64,000 bases of DNA from an uncultured Pseudomonas sp. (GCF_913777995.1 NZ_CAJYVE010000010.1:186001-250000); one strand, 5' to 3'. Positions 9,647-17,176 are shown, counted from the first letter of the stretch. The notes: generated by a model not told the origin, from the letters alone. Program-made: numbers and translations.

Positions 9647-10216
9647 GTGACCATTCTGCACTCCAGTCGTGCCCTTTTTCTCCAGTCGTGCCCATGCCCT
9701 ACGCTGGGCACTACTGAGGGCACAAGGGCACGACTGCACAAAGCAGTATCATTGCGCCATCACGACGAATGGCAGATAATCGGCCTTGCAAGCAGTCGTG
9801 AGTCGCGTTATCTTCCGGTCAAATCCATGGTCAATCCCATGGTCGGGCGTAGGAACCCGGAAGGATCAAGGCGCAACAGCGCCCCCATTACGATTGCAGG
9901 CGCTTTTTTTACGCCCGCATTTTTTATGGCGGCTGTGTGTGGGCAGGCTTCGGCCTGGCCGGATTCCTTGATTCCCGGTATTCCTACCCTGCACACAGCT
10001 GCCACCCAATCCCGTAGGAAGGATCGTGGCAGTTCCTCGAATCAAGGAGCTACGCCCATGACTAGCATCATTCCGCCAGCAATCCGCGCACTTGCTCACC
10101 GCCGCATGGCATTGAGTGCCCTTCGCGCAAAATCTTCTCTCTCTGTTCGCTTGAAACGCTACAACCACCACATGGAACAAGTCCGCGCCTTGGAAGGCCA
10201 AGGCGGTGTGCAATGA
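9647..10216 (+). CDS. Ash/Icd-like satellite protein (long reading frame)
   Basis: An open frame of 189 residues follows alpA. It contains the stretch FFTPAFFMAAVCGQASAWPD that I recognise from the Ash/Icd-like proteins of P4-type elements, then IRALAHRRMALSALRAKSSLSVRLKRYN typical of Pseudomonas Icd-like proteins. The first 60 codons run through the repeat cluster at 9663-9736, so translation of the whole frame is doubtful; an internal ATG at 10058 with AAGGAG upstream probably makes a 52-residue product. P4 Icd inhibits host cell division (family knowledge). Confidence 0.55.
   Translation: MTILHSSRALFLQSCPCPTLGTTEGTRARLHKAVSLRHHDEWQIIGLASSRESRYLPVKSMVNPMVGRRNPEGSRRNSAPITIAGAFFTPAFFMAAVCGQASAWPDSLIPGIPTLHTAATQSRRKDRGSSSNQGATPMTSIIPPAIRALAHRRMALSALRAKSSLSVRLKRYNHHMEQVRALEGQGGVQ
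9663..9736. repeat. Left cluster of CAGTCGTGCCC motifs (candidate replication site)
   Basis: Four copies of the 11-mer CAGTCGTGCCC: direct at 9664-9674 and 9683-9693, inverted at 9706-9716 (one mismatch) and 9726-9736. The whole block is an inverted copy of 12239-12312 with the same spacings in mirror order (19, 23, 20 nt). A partial ninth copy (CAGTCGTG) lies at 9793-9800. Confidence 0.8.
9822..9871 (+). promoter_or_regulatory. Putative seqA-like target of the antisense RNA
   Basis: A tandem repeat (AATCCATGGTC at 9822-9832 and AATCCCATGGTC at 9833-9844) is followed by 9849-9871, which starts GTAGGAA and ends ATCAAGG. These two 7-mers are complementary to the ends of the loop at 9966-9987. 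This resembles seqA of the P4 immunity system. Confidence 0.45.
9928..10003 (+). ncRNA. Putative P4 CI / C4-type antisense immunity RNA
   Basis: A 12-bp stem (9928-9939 with 9992-10003, one G-U pair) encloses a 5-bp hairpin with a TTCG loop (9944-9957) and an exposed stretch 9966-9987. That stretch can pair with upstream 9849-9871 and with downstream 10014-10025 plus 10039-10047. P4-type phages control early transcription with exactly such an RNA, whose loop pairs with flanking seqA and seqC. The fold was made by eye. Confidence 0.55.
10058..10216 (+). CDS. Short Icd-like protein from an internal start
   Basis: In frame with the longer reading frame, an ATG at 10058 preceded by AAGGAG (10044-10049, 8-nt spacer) gives a 52-residue basic protein beginning MTSIIPPAIRALAHRRM. 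Its sequence is the part most like Pseudomonas Icd-like proteins. The ribosome site suggests this is the main product, made when early transcription passes the putative immunity RNA region. The stop overlaps the next ATG (ATGA). Confidence 0.6.
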   Translation: MTSIIPPAIRALAHRRMALSALRAKSSLSVRLKRYNHHMEQVRALEGQGGVQ

Positions 10217-10461
10217 CCCTTCCTCCAGCAGTCCGTATTGCAGTCGATGGCCTGGACAGCATTTATTCTATACAAGAAGGCTTTTTAAATATCAAAGCCG
10301 TTCTAACCCTAATTCAAGACCACCCTTCCGCTAAATCTCCGATTCCAGAACTGACTCTACTTGGATTGTTAGAAGTTGAAGACTGGCTTACCCGTAGCGC
10401 CCAGTGGGCTGACCTTATGCAGACTGAGCTGGATAATCTTTGCATAGAGGGTTTCCAATGA
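10213..10461 (+). CDS. Small element protein of unknown function
   Basis: An 82-residue acidic protein whose ATG overlaps the previous stop (ATGA) and whose own stop overlaps the next ATG. Three helical stretches are likely; the C-terminal EVEDWLTRSAQWADLMQTELDNL is amphipathic. No family recognised. The coupled arrangement suggests a role in early satellite functions or in a complex with the next small protein. Confidence 0.7.
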   Translation: MTLPPAVRIAVDGLDSIYSIQEGFLNIKAVLTLIQDHPSAKSPIPELTLLGLLEVEDWLTRSAQWADLMQTELDNLCIEGFQ

Positions 10462-10706
10462 AGAGCTCGCCAAATACCGATATTGCAAATACCGCCTTCG
10501 ATCAACTTCAAGCAGCCAAGGAGCAAGTGGACTGGTTGGGGGCGTTTATCTGGTCGATAAAAGACTCACTCAAGAACGACCGCCCAGAACATACCCAAAC
10601 CCTTGTAGGCGTTGCAGGCTATCTGGCAAGTGAATACAGCGAGTGCCTGGGTAACGAAATCAACTTGTTAGATAAGCGGCTTCTCGCTTCCAACGCAGGT
10701 AACTGA
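10458..10706 (+). CDS. Small element protein of unknown function
   Basis: An 82-residue protein starting MKSSPNTDIANTAFDQL. The ATG at 10458 overlaps the preceding stop, which is why I prefer it to the in-frame ATG at 10440. The sequence is helical (FDQLQAAKEQVDWLGAFIW, LASEYSECLGNEINLLDKRL). No family recognised; it is the second of a pair of similar-sized coupled ORFs before the primase. Confidence 0.65.
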   Translation: MKSSPNTDIANTAFDQLQAAKEQVDWLGAFIWSIKDSLKNDRPEHTQTLVGVAGYLASEYSECLGNEINLLDKRLLASNAGN

Positions 10707-10708
10707 CC

Positions 10709-11116
10709 ATGAAAACTCAAAACGGCGCACTTGCGCCGACGGGATCGGCTTGCCTGGAAAACGTACTGAGCCGCCTCGACAAAGTTAAATCTGCTGGCGC
10801 TGGTAAATGGAATGCGTGCTGTCCGGCACATGACGACAAGAGCCCCAGCTTGAGCATTAAGGAAGCTTCTGACGGTGTGGTTCTGCTCAAGTGCTGGGCT
10901 GGCTGCACGGCCCTGGACATTGTTTGCGCCATCGGCCTTGAGCTGCGCGACCTGTTTCCCGGCGTGAAGCGCGAACGCAACGGCCCGAGCCGTGCCGCTG
11001 TGCAACACGAACAAACCATCTACCGCATCGGGTCGGCGCTCCTTGAGCAAGGCCCGTTGACGGGTAAAGACCTGGAGCGTTTCAACCTGGCCAAGCAGCG
11101 CCTGGGGGTCGTATGA
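10709..11116 (+). CDS. CHC2 zinc-finger primase fragment / DNA primase N-terminal domain
   Basis: A 135-residue protein with a CHC2-type zinc finger of DNA primases: C38-P-A-H41 and C62-x3-C66, with the typical DDKSPSLSI between them. It lacks the TOPRIM catalytic domain, so it probably works with the next protein as a split primase-helicase. The last 30 residues (EQGPLTGKDLERFNLAKQRLGVV) resemble residues near the end of the helicase (GPLTGKEAKRL...REKLGVV), a shared small domain. ATG-TGA overlap with the helicase. Confidence 0.85.
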   Translation: MKTQNGALAPTGSACLENVLSRLDKVKSAGAGKWNACCPAHDDKSPSLSIKEASDGVVLLKCWAGCTALDIVCAIGLELRDLFPGVKRERNGPSRAAVQHEQTIYRIGSALLEQGPLTGKDLERFNLAKQRLGVV

Positions 11117-12375
11117 AAAAAGAAGATCCGTATGCCGCGCAGTGGGAAGGCGCAGCCCCCGCACAGCAGCGCACAGAGCCACCCATGCTCTGGCGAGTAA
11201 ATGCCGTGCGCGCCGCCGATATCAAGCCGGTACCGATCCGCTGGCTGTGGCCTGGCTGGCTGGCGCAAGGCAAGTTGCACATTTTGGCAGGCGCTGGAGG
11301 TACAGGGAAAACCACCTTGCTCCTGGGTCTGATCGCCACGATCACCACTGCCGGTCGCTGGCCGGATGGCGAGCACTGCGGCCAGCCCGGTAACGTGCTG
11401 ATCTGGTCCGCCGAGGATGACCCATCCGATACGCTGGTGCCGCGGCTGATCGCTGCAGGTGCAGACCTCAACCGCGTGGCGATCATCCAGGGCCGGATCA
11501 ACGTCCGTGGAGAGGCTGACCCCTTCGACCCGTCGAATGATATCGGCCTGCTGCGCGAGACAGCCCGCGAAATGGGCGGCGTGTCCCTGCTGATGCTCGA
11601 CCCGGTGGTCAGCGCCGTGAAGGGTGATATGCACAAAGCCAACGATGTGCGCCGCGGCCTACAGGGCGTGGTGGACTTTGCCGAGCAGAACCTGTGCGCC
11701 GTGGTGGGTATCTCCCACTTTGCCAAGGGCGGCATGGGGACCAGTCCAGCAGATCGGGTGATCGGCTCGCAAGCTTTCTCGGCCCTGGCCCGTACCGTGC
11801 TGGTGGCCGCCAAGCAGCAAGACTCCGATGCCCGAGTGTTGGCGCGTGCCAAGTCGAACATCGGCACCGATGAAGGCGGTGTGTCCTACACCATCGAGCC
11901 TTGCACCATTGACGGTGGTATCGAGACCACCTGCGTGGCCTGGGGTGACATGGTGACGGGATCGGCCCGCGAGATCCTGGGCGACGTTGAGGCGGTCGAT
12001 GACGAACGTCTGGACGACAGCGACGACCCTGCCGAGGCGCTGCGCCGCATCCTCACCAGCGGACCACTCACAGGCAAGGAAGCCAAACGCCTGATGACCG
12101 GCAACGGTTACACGCAAAAGCAGATCCGCAATGCACGGGAAAAGCTGGGCGTTGTGACCGCTCGATCTGGGTTCGGTGGAGAGACTGTAGTGCGCTGGTC
12201 ACTCCCGCAAGCAGCTGGCGAGTTCGCCCCCTTTCCGCCAGTCGTGCCCACTGATGACCAGTCGTGCCCAGCCTTGGGCATGGGCACGACTGGAGAAAAA
12301 GGGCACGACTGGAAGGGATTCATCAAGCAAGGACTCCCGCCGCAGCTCTTCGAAGATGACTCGGAGGAGATCTGA
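11113..12375 (+). CDS. RepA/RecA-like replicative helicase (AAA_25 ATPase)
   Basis: A 420-residue ATPase with Walker A GAGGTGKT (60-67), Walker B LLMLDP (159-164) and a GISHFAKG sensor segment, as in hexameric RepA-like helicases of plasmids and satellites. It likely unwinds the element origin, with the CHC2 protein priming. The C-terminal part has the small GPLTGKEAKRL domain, and residues about 376-400 are encoded by the right cluster of CAGTCGTGCCC repeats, giving a low-complexity tail. The stop overlaps the next ATG (TGATG). Confidence 0.88.
   Translation: MKKEDPYAAQWEGAAPAQQRTEPPMLWRVNAVRAADIKPVPIRWLWPGWLAQGKLHILAGAGGTGKTTLLLGLIATITTAGRWPDGEHCGQPGNVLIWSAEDDPSDTLVPRLIAAGADLNRVAIIQGRINVRGEADPFDPSNDIGLLRETAREMGGVSLLMLDPVVSAVKGDMHKANDVRRGLQGVVDFAEQNLCAVVGISHFAKGGMGTSPADRVIGSQAFSALARTVLVAAKQQDSDARVLARAKSNIGTDEGGVSYTIEPCTIDGGIETTCVAWGDMVTGSAREILGDVEAVDDERLDDSDDPAEALRRILTSGPLTGKEAKRLMTGNGYTQKQIRNAREKLGVVTARSGFGGETVVRWSLPQAAGEFAPFPPVVPTDDQSCPALGMGTTGEKGHDWKGFIKQGLPPQLFEDDSEEI
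12239..12312. repeat. Right cluster of CAGTCGTGCCC motifs inside the helicase gene
   Basis: Four copies of the 11-mer: direct at 12239-12249 and 12259-12269, inverted at 12282-12292 and 12301-12311. The reverse complement of 12259-12312 matches 9663-9716 in 51 of 54 positions. The block is translated within the helicase tail. Confidence 0.85.
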
Positions 12376-12665
12376 TGGCCGCACTCGCCTACCTCACCGG
12401 CCTGGGCTTTTCCGCAAGGTTGAGCGGAAAGCGGGTACGGATTTCACCAGCCAGCCAGCTCACTGACCCGATCCGCGCCTACATCAAGAACCACCGCCTG
12501 GAGCTGATCGCCGAGCTGGCTTCCAACGATGGCATAGAGCGGCGCTGCCATTGGCAGGTCACGCGCAATGGTGAGCCGCTCTGCACCATGGTGGGTGAAC
12601 CGATGACGCGAGCAGAAGCACTGGGAAACGCTCGCTGGCGGTGGCCTGACGTTGATATTCGATAG
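12375..12665 (+). CDS. Small element protein of unknown function
   Basis: A 96-residue protein coupled to the helicase by TGATG overlap. Its first half (LGFSARLSGKRVRISPASQLTDPIRAYIKNHRLELIAEL) is a pattern seen in many short ORFs following primase/helicase genes of Pseudomonas elements; function is unknown. The second half is WQVTRNGEPLCTMVGEPMTRAEAL, which may be a small beta domain. No active-site motif. Confidence 0.7.
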   Translation: MAALAYLTGLGFSARLSGKRVRISPASQLTDPIRAYIKNHRLELIAELASNDGIERRCHWQVTRNGEPLCTMVGEPMTRAEALGNARWRWPDVDIR

Positions 12666-12785
12666 CGACAGCCACAATGCAGACCTTACAGAAACCTAAT
12701 TCGTGTTTTCGCAAAACCGCTGTAGGCCCCGTCATTCAAGGCCTACAGCAGCTAACCCGATTCTATAACTGAGGAGGAATTCATC

Positions 12786-12989
12786 ATGACCCAGCAACGG
12801 CAGCTAAACGTGCGCGGCGCGTTTCCGCGTGAACTGGCCGCACTGATAGCAGCAAAGGCCAGCAGGATGGCCCAAGAGTTCGAAGATCGAGCCATTGAGC
12901 AGATGGTCAGGGACGCGAAGCGAGCCATCGGTATGGGCGTCAGCGCTGACCAGATCGCCCGCGAACTTGGGTTGACCCAGGGGGGCTAA
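12786..12989 (+). CDS. Small helical element protein
   Basis: A 67-residue protein with a very good ribosome site (GAGGAGG, 12772-12778). It contains a helical segment and a C-terminal helix-turn-helix-like stretch (VSADQIARELGLTQGG), so it may bind DNA. It stands alone between the replication genes and the capsid module and may regulate the latter. No family recognised. Confidence 0.65.
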   Translation: MTQQRQLNVRGAFPRELAALIAAKASRMAQEFEDRAIEQMVRDAKRAIGMGVSADQIARELGLTQGG

Positions 12990-13234
12990 CCGAAAGTCTG
13001 AGAGCTCCAGGCAGGAAATGGTCCTCCCCAGCTTTCTTCTGTACCCGCGAAATATAAAGTTCGGGAGTGGCGCATATAGCGACTCCCCGACCTTCCGAAG
13101 TGAGCTTGGCGCTCTGGTCGCGCCACCGTATACTGGCTACCCATACAGCGCGTGATGTGCTGTACCCCGTCCAGTTGCGCGTGATGCGTTCCCTGAGCGG
13201 CAAATGATCCTATTTGCTCTGAGAGAGAACACCT
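12990..13234 (+). promoter_or_regulatory. Presumed late promoter region of the capsid module
   Basis: No gene here. The decamer GCGCGTGATG is repeated at 13148-13157 and 13177-13186 (29-nt period), upstream of the prohead protease start. A GAGAGAGAAC ribosome site precedes the ATG at 13235. The repeats could be binding sites for an activator supplied by the element or its helper; this is inference. Confidence 0.35.
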
Positions 13235-13909
13235 ATGCGCCCATTTCAAACCGCGCCCCTGCAACTCAAGTTCGCCGCTGACCAAGCGGTGGGCAGCTTC
13301 ACCGGCTACGCCTCGACCTTTGGTGGCGATCCAGACTCACACGGTGACGTGATCGCACCCGGTGCGTTTGCTGCCAGCCTGGCCAAGCACTCTGCGGCCG
13401 GCACTCGTCCAGCGTTGCTATGGCAGCACGATCAAGCCAACCCCGTCGGCGTGTGGGATTCCTTTGAGGAAGACGCTCAGGGCCTGCTGGTCGTGGGTCG
13501 CCTGACCCTTGACGTACCGCAAGCAAAAGCAGCCCACGCCCTGGCCAAAGACGGCGCGCTGGCGCTGAGCATTGGCTACTCGATCCCACCCGGTGGTGCC
13601 GAGCTGGTGAATGGTGCTCGCCTGTTGAAACAAATTGACCTGGTGGAGGTGAGCCTTGTGGCCATCGCTGCCAATCCAAGCGCCCGGATCGTCAGCGTGA
13701 AAAGTGCTTTCGATCCGAGCAACCCGAACCCTCGGGATTTTGAACGCGCCGCACGTGATGTGCTGGGGCTCTCGGCCCGCGAAGCCAAACGGCTTATGTC
13801 GGGCGGCTGGAACGGACTTGTTCGCGATGAACAGCCCGACGACAGCGCAGAACTTGCCGCCATCGCGGCAAAACTCCAAGCCATCACTGCGAGCCTTCAA
13901 GGCCGCTGA
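13235..13909 (+). CDS. HK97-family prohead protease
   Basis: Processes the scaffold/delta part of the capsid protein during head assembly. The 224 residues show the family pattern: FTGYASTFGGDPDSHGDVIAPGAF, LLWQHDQANPVGVW (with the likely catalytic His) and LALSIGYS (likely Ser), then LKQIDLVEVSLVAIAANPSARI. The last 50 residues form a tail with DVLGLSAREAKRLMSGGW. It directly precedes the capsid gene, the usual pair. The portal gene that normally lies upstream is absent. Confidence 0.92.
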   Translation: MRPFQTAPLQLKFAADQAVGSFTGYASTFGGDPDSHGDVIAPGAFAASLAKHSAAGTRPALLWQHDQANPVGVWDSFEEDAQGLLVVGRLTLDVPQAKAAHALAKDGALALSIGYSIPPGGAELVNGARLLKQIDLVEVSLVAIAANPSARIVSVKSAFDPSNPNPRDFERAARDVLGLSAREAKRLMSGGWNGLVRDEQPDDSAELAAIAAKLQAITASLQGR

Positions 13910-13918
13910 GGAATACTT

Positions 13919-15064
13919 ATGTCACTGGAACTGTTGACCAAAGCCGTTACCGACCACGGCGCTGCTGTTGCAGCAATCGGCGGCAAGATCGATGAGGCCC
14001 AGGAGGGTATCAAACAGTTGAGCAATCGCATGTTCGTGTTGGAGCAAGGCGCTGCCAGTGGTGCTGATTGGCTCGACAGCGGCAGCCAGAGCGGGCTGGG
14101 ATCGCGGCCAGAAACGGCTATCAAGACCTTCACCAAGTCGGCGCAGTTGAAGTCGATGCAGGAAGGCGCTCAAAGCACTGGCCGTGTAGAGCTGGCGCAG
14201 GTGAGCATCAAGGCGCTGGTCAATGATGGTCGTGGCCAGGCTGGTGACAGCGGTGTCATCGTCCCGCCACAGCGTGCTGCTGGCATCTACAACGATCCGC
14301 GCCCGGTACTCTCTCTGCTGTCAATGCTGCCCAGTATCCCGGTCACCAGCGGGAGCTATGAGTACACCCAGCTCAAGGCCATCACCGGCGGCGCTGACTA
14401 CCAGGTGAAGGAAGGCGACCTCAAGGCAGAGACGGACTTCGAGCTGGTGCCGGCCACTGCCAACATCAGCACCATCGCGCACTGGACCCGTGCCTCGGTG
14501 CAGATCCTGGACGATGCCCCAAGCCTGGAGGTCTACGTCAGCAACCTCCTGACCTACGGCGCCATGCAGAAACTTGAGCGCGAACTGCTGGTAGGCACGT
14601 CTGCCACCGGCAAGATCGAGGGATTGGTGGCGCAGTCCACGCCATTCGTGCCGGCCACCACCGACAGCCCGACCGATCGCCTGGGCAGTGCCGTGGCCAA
14701 CATGAAGGCTGCCGGATGGAACCCGAATGTGATCGTTATCAACGCCCTGGACTGGTTCGATATCACCAAGACCAAGGCGGACGGCTCCGGCACCTATCTG
14801 ATGGGCTCGCCGCAGAACCCTGCGCCTCAGACCTTGTGGAATTGCACCGTAGTGCCGACGCCGGGGATCCCCCGTGGCACAGCGCTGGTGCTGGACAGTG
14901 CCCAGGTGGCGGTGCTGGACCGCATGGCCCCTGCTGTGATTGCCAGTCGATTCGACCGCGACAACATGGTGACGAACATGATTACCCTGCTGGCCGAACT
15001 GCGCGCCGGCCTTGCCGTGTTCAGTGAGGCGGCTGTTTACTCGGTTGCCATTACCGCAGCCTAA
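13919..15064 (+). CDS. HK97-family phage major capsid protein
   Basis: The 381-residue protein has an N-terminal helical delta domain (about 1-90, removed by the protease in this family) and the capsid fold with GDSGVIVPPQRAAGIYNDPRPVLSLLSMLP written here only in part, then TARASVQILDD-like and NMVTNMITLLAELRAGLAVFSEAAV at the C-terminus. It is 10 nt after the protease. A satellite that makes its own capsid could package its short genome using helper parts. The start ATG is supported by GAGGAA upstream. Confidence 0.93.
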   Translation: MSLELLTKAVTDHGAAVAAIGGKIDEAQEGIKQLSNRMFVLEQGAASGADWLDSGSQSGLGSRPETAIKTFTKSAQLKSMQEGAQSTGRVELAQVSIKALVNDGRGQAGDSGVIVPPQRAAGIYNDPRPVLSLLSMLPSIPVTSGSYEYTQLKAITGGADYQVKEGDLKAETDFELVPATANISTIAHWTRASVQILDDAPSLEVYVSNLLTYGAMQKLERELLVGTSATGKIEGLVAQSTPFVPATTDSPTDRLGSAVANMKAAGWNPNVIVINALDWFDITKTKADGSGTYLMGSPQNPAPQTLWNCTVVPTPGIPRGTALVLDSAQVAVLDRMAPAVIASRFDRDNMVTNMITLLAELRAGLAVFSEAAVYSVAITAA

Positions 15065-15181
15065 GCGGCCCGAGAGGGGCTTTAGGACAGGGGTTAGTCG
15101 GTGAGTACCCTGGATCGGAATTAACCCCGACAGCTCGCACGGATCACCACAGAGATTGCACCGAGCCGGTGGCGAGCATAG

Positions 15182-15215
15182 AGCCCGACTGAGGGATTCA
15201 GATCGGGCTTTTTCA
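15182..15215 (+). terminator. Terminator after the capsid gene
   Basis: Stem GCCCGA/TCGGGC with a short loop followed by TTTTT, downstream of the capsid stop codon. Confidence 0.7.
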
Positions 15216-15257
15216 TGCCTGGCGGATGGGGCTGTCGAAACTTCAACGTCTTTCAGC

Positions 15258-15383
15258 GGAAATCGTCCCCCGCCCTCTTTACGCAAAACCGCGAAATGGG
15301 ACCTTTTTTTCAGTCCCGAATCGGGTCAAAAATCAGGGAAAAAACTACGGATTAATGAGCGCTATGGGCGGGGGACGATTTCC
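15258..15383. repeat. 18-bp perfect inverted repeat around a T-rich core
   Basis: Arms GGAAATCGTCCCCCGCCC (15258-15275) and its exact complement (15366-15383) are 90 nt apart. Confidence 0.75.
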
Positions 15384-15621
15384 CGCGCAGCGCCTGCAAG
15401 CTCTCCCATGGCCCCCTTGCCGGCCTGGTCAACGGTGGCACAAAGATCAACAGTAACCACCCGCGCGTGGCAAATCCTATCCTCCGGGTACGTCGCTGCT
15501 GATAAGAAAACCTGCAATCGATACGCACCAGCGTTTAACCATCAATCTTTGTCCAACAAACTGTTACCTTGAGCGTGCAAATTTTGCATAGGGTCACCAC
15601 AAGCCAAAGAGGAAAATAGGT

Positions 15622-16308
15622 ATGGAAACCTGCTACATGTGCGACCAGCCTCAGACCGGAAAAGAGCATGTCCCTCCTCGCTGCATCTTTCCTGAGGGTA
15701 AAGATTCTCCGCGAAAAACCTACCGAACCAATCTTTTTACGGTTCCCTCGTGCGATGCTCATAACTCAAGAAAGTCAAAAGAAGACGAATTCTTTCTGAT
15801 TTATATGGCCAGTTGCGCAAGCGCGAATCAGGTCGGAATTCTCCACCAGCAAACGAAACTGATGAGAATCGTCGAGCGTAAACCGCATGTGTTTGCAGAG
15901 ATGTTGAAAAACTCCATGCCCGCCACCTTGGATAAAGGCCAAGGTAGGATTGAAGAAACATGTGCATTTCTCCTAGACAGAGAGCGCGTCAATACTCAGT
16001 TGGAGCACATAGCGCGTGCGCTGTACTTCTGGCATTACAAATCGAAATGGCTCAGCCCTTTGATCGTTATCCCTCTTCAAGGACTCACGGACAGTGATCA
16101 AAGCGCGAACGCAGCCGCCATTAGTATCGCCGCACGCTCAGCAGGTTTGTTGCGAAGCCTTCCCCGATTGGGCAGCAATCAAGACGTTTTTTACTACCAA
16201 GTTGTTGATGATGAAGACGGGCAGGTTATACATGCCGTTTTTTTTGATGGAATGAAGATAGCCTTTGCATATCCAACAACGTTCGAGCATGAGCCGCTTG
16301 AAAGCTGA
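15622..16308 (+). CDS. Cargo protein with an HNH-like Cys/His pattern
   Basis: A 228-residue protein not recognised as a named family. The N-terminus has C4-x2-C7, EH-VPP at 15-19 and C44-x2-HN48 followed by KSKEDEF, a spacing seen in divergent HNH nucleases with a zinc ribbon. The rest is alpha/beta with no known motif and ends with an FYYQVVDDEDGQVIHAVFFDG strand pair. A GAGG site precedes the ATG. It lies at the right end of the element, where satellites usually carry anti-phage or fitness genes. A nuclease role is inference. Confidence 0.6.
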   Translation: METCYMCDQPQTGKEHVPPRCIFPEGKDSPRKTYRTNLFTVPSCDAHNSRKSKEDEFFLIYMASCASANQVGILHQQTKLMRIVERKPHVFAEMLKNSMPATLDKGQGRIEETCAFLLDRERVNTQLEHIARALYFWHYKSKWLSPLIVIPLQGLTDSDQSANAAAISIAARSAGLLRSLPRLGSNQDVFYYQVVDDEDGQVIHAVFFDGMKIAFAYPTTFEHEPLES

Positions 16309-16519
16309 GCACCTTTCTATAATCGGCCACTCCCCCGTAGGTCAAACGCAGTAGATAGCTTCAGACAGAGCCATCTTAGTTCTGGCCGCCGATGGGTAAC
16401 CAGCCGGGCACGGTCCGTGCACCAGAGCCGCACGTGCTGCAGCCGAGTGAGATCGCCTCAAACCCGAGGGCATCTGCTAGTGTGGATGCTCACTGCACCC
16501 ACAACATGGAGTAAACAGG

Positions 16520-17110
16520 ATGCCTTTTCAATCAATGATGAAGGACCAGATCGACCTGCTTAAGCAGGATGGAACACGTAAAACCGGGATAAAAAGCAGT
16601 GTACAGAGAGACAAGATCATCACATTCGACAGCTCGGTCATCATCGAGCCGAACGATTTGCTGATAAGAGTCACCTCAAACGGGGCGGAAGAAACCTACC
16701 AGGTAATCGACCCAGTTTTCCACGAGGGCCATGGAGGCATACCCTCTAACTATCAGATAGTGGTCAAAAAGCTCGGAGTACCCGAAGCGAAGCAGCATGT
16801 TCAAAGCATCACGTTCAACGTCACCGGCGCGGGTGCGCGCGTCAACTCAAACTCGACAGACAATTCCACGAATACCATCAACACCGGGTCGCAGGCTTTC
16901 GGCCACCTGGAGACAATCAGGAGCGGCCTCGCATCTGCCAACCTTTCGCCAGAGCAGACTAAAGAGGCCTCTGATGTGCTGGAAGCTGTAGAGCAGCAGC
17001 TCTCAACCGACAAGCCAAACAAGACAGTGGTCAAAGCCCTGCTGGACGCCCTTCCGTCGGTGGCAAGCATCGGGTCAGCGGTGGCATCGATTCTTTCGTC
17101 AATTGGGTGA
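16520..17110 (+). CDS. Cargo protein with N-terminal beta domain and RVNSNSTDNST motif
   Basis: A 196-residue protein. Residues about 5-85 look like a beta-rich domain (LLKQDGTRKTGIKSSVQRDKI, IEPNDLLIRVTSNG, EETYQVIDPVF, GGIPSNYQIVVKK) found widely in bacteria without known function. It is followed by TGAGARVNSNSTDNSTNTI, close to a G-x-x-ARVN-x-NS-x-D-x-S-x-N motif I have seen in other unknown proteins. The C-terminus is a helical stretch with a hydrophobic end (LPSVASIGSAVASILSSIG). It may be an effector or sensor; this is inference. Confidence 0.6.
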   Translation: MPFQSMMKDQIDLLKQDGTRKTGIKSSVQRDKIITFDSSVIIEPNDLLIRVTSNGAEETYQVIDPVFHEGHGGIPSNYQIVVKKLGVPEAKQHVQSITFNVTGAGARVNSNSTDNSTNTINTGSQAFGHLETIRSGLASANLSPEQTKEASDVLEAVEQQLSTDKPNKTVVKALLDALPSVASIGSAVASILSSIG

Positions 17111-17176
17111 GGCGTTTGTCGAGCAGATTACATCGCGAAGTGCAAAGGTAAGCGGTGATAAGAACACCATTCCAAA

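Larger units (their letters stand above)
15065..15621. other. Non-coding stretch after the capsid gene
   Basis: No convincing gene. It holds a terminator (15182-15215) and an 18-bp inverted repeat with arms at 15258-15275 and 15366-15383, containing a CCCGAATCGGG palindrome (15315-15325) and a T-rich run. In cos phages the packaging site lies near terminase genes, which are missing here, so this is a candidate packaging or recombination site. Confidence 0.4.

Noticed and set aside
15156-15572. 138-codon open frame after the capsid gene, considered as a terminase or HNH remnant
   Set aside because: It runs through a terminator and the inverted repeat, has no recognisable motif and no ribosome site.
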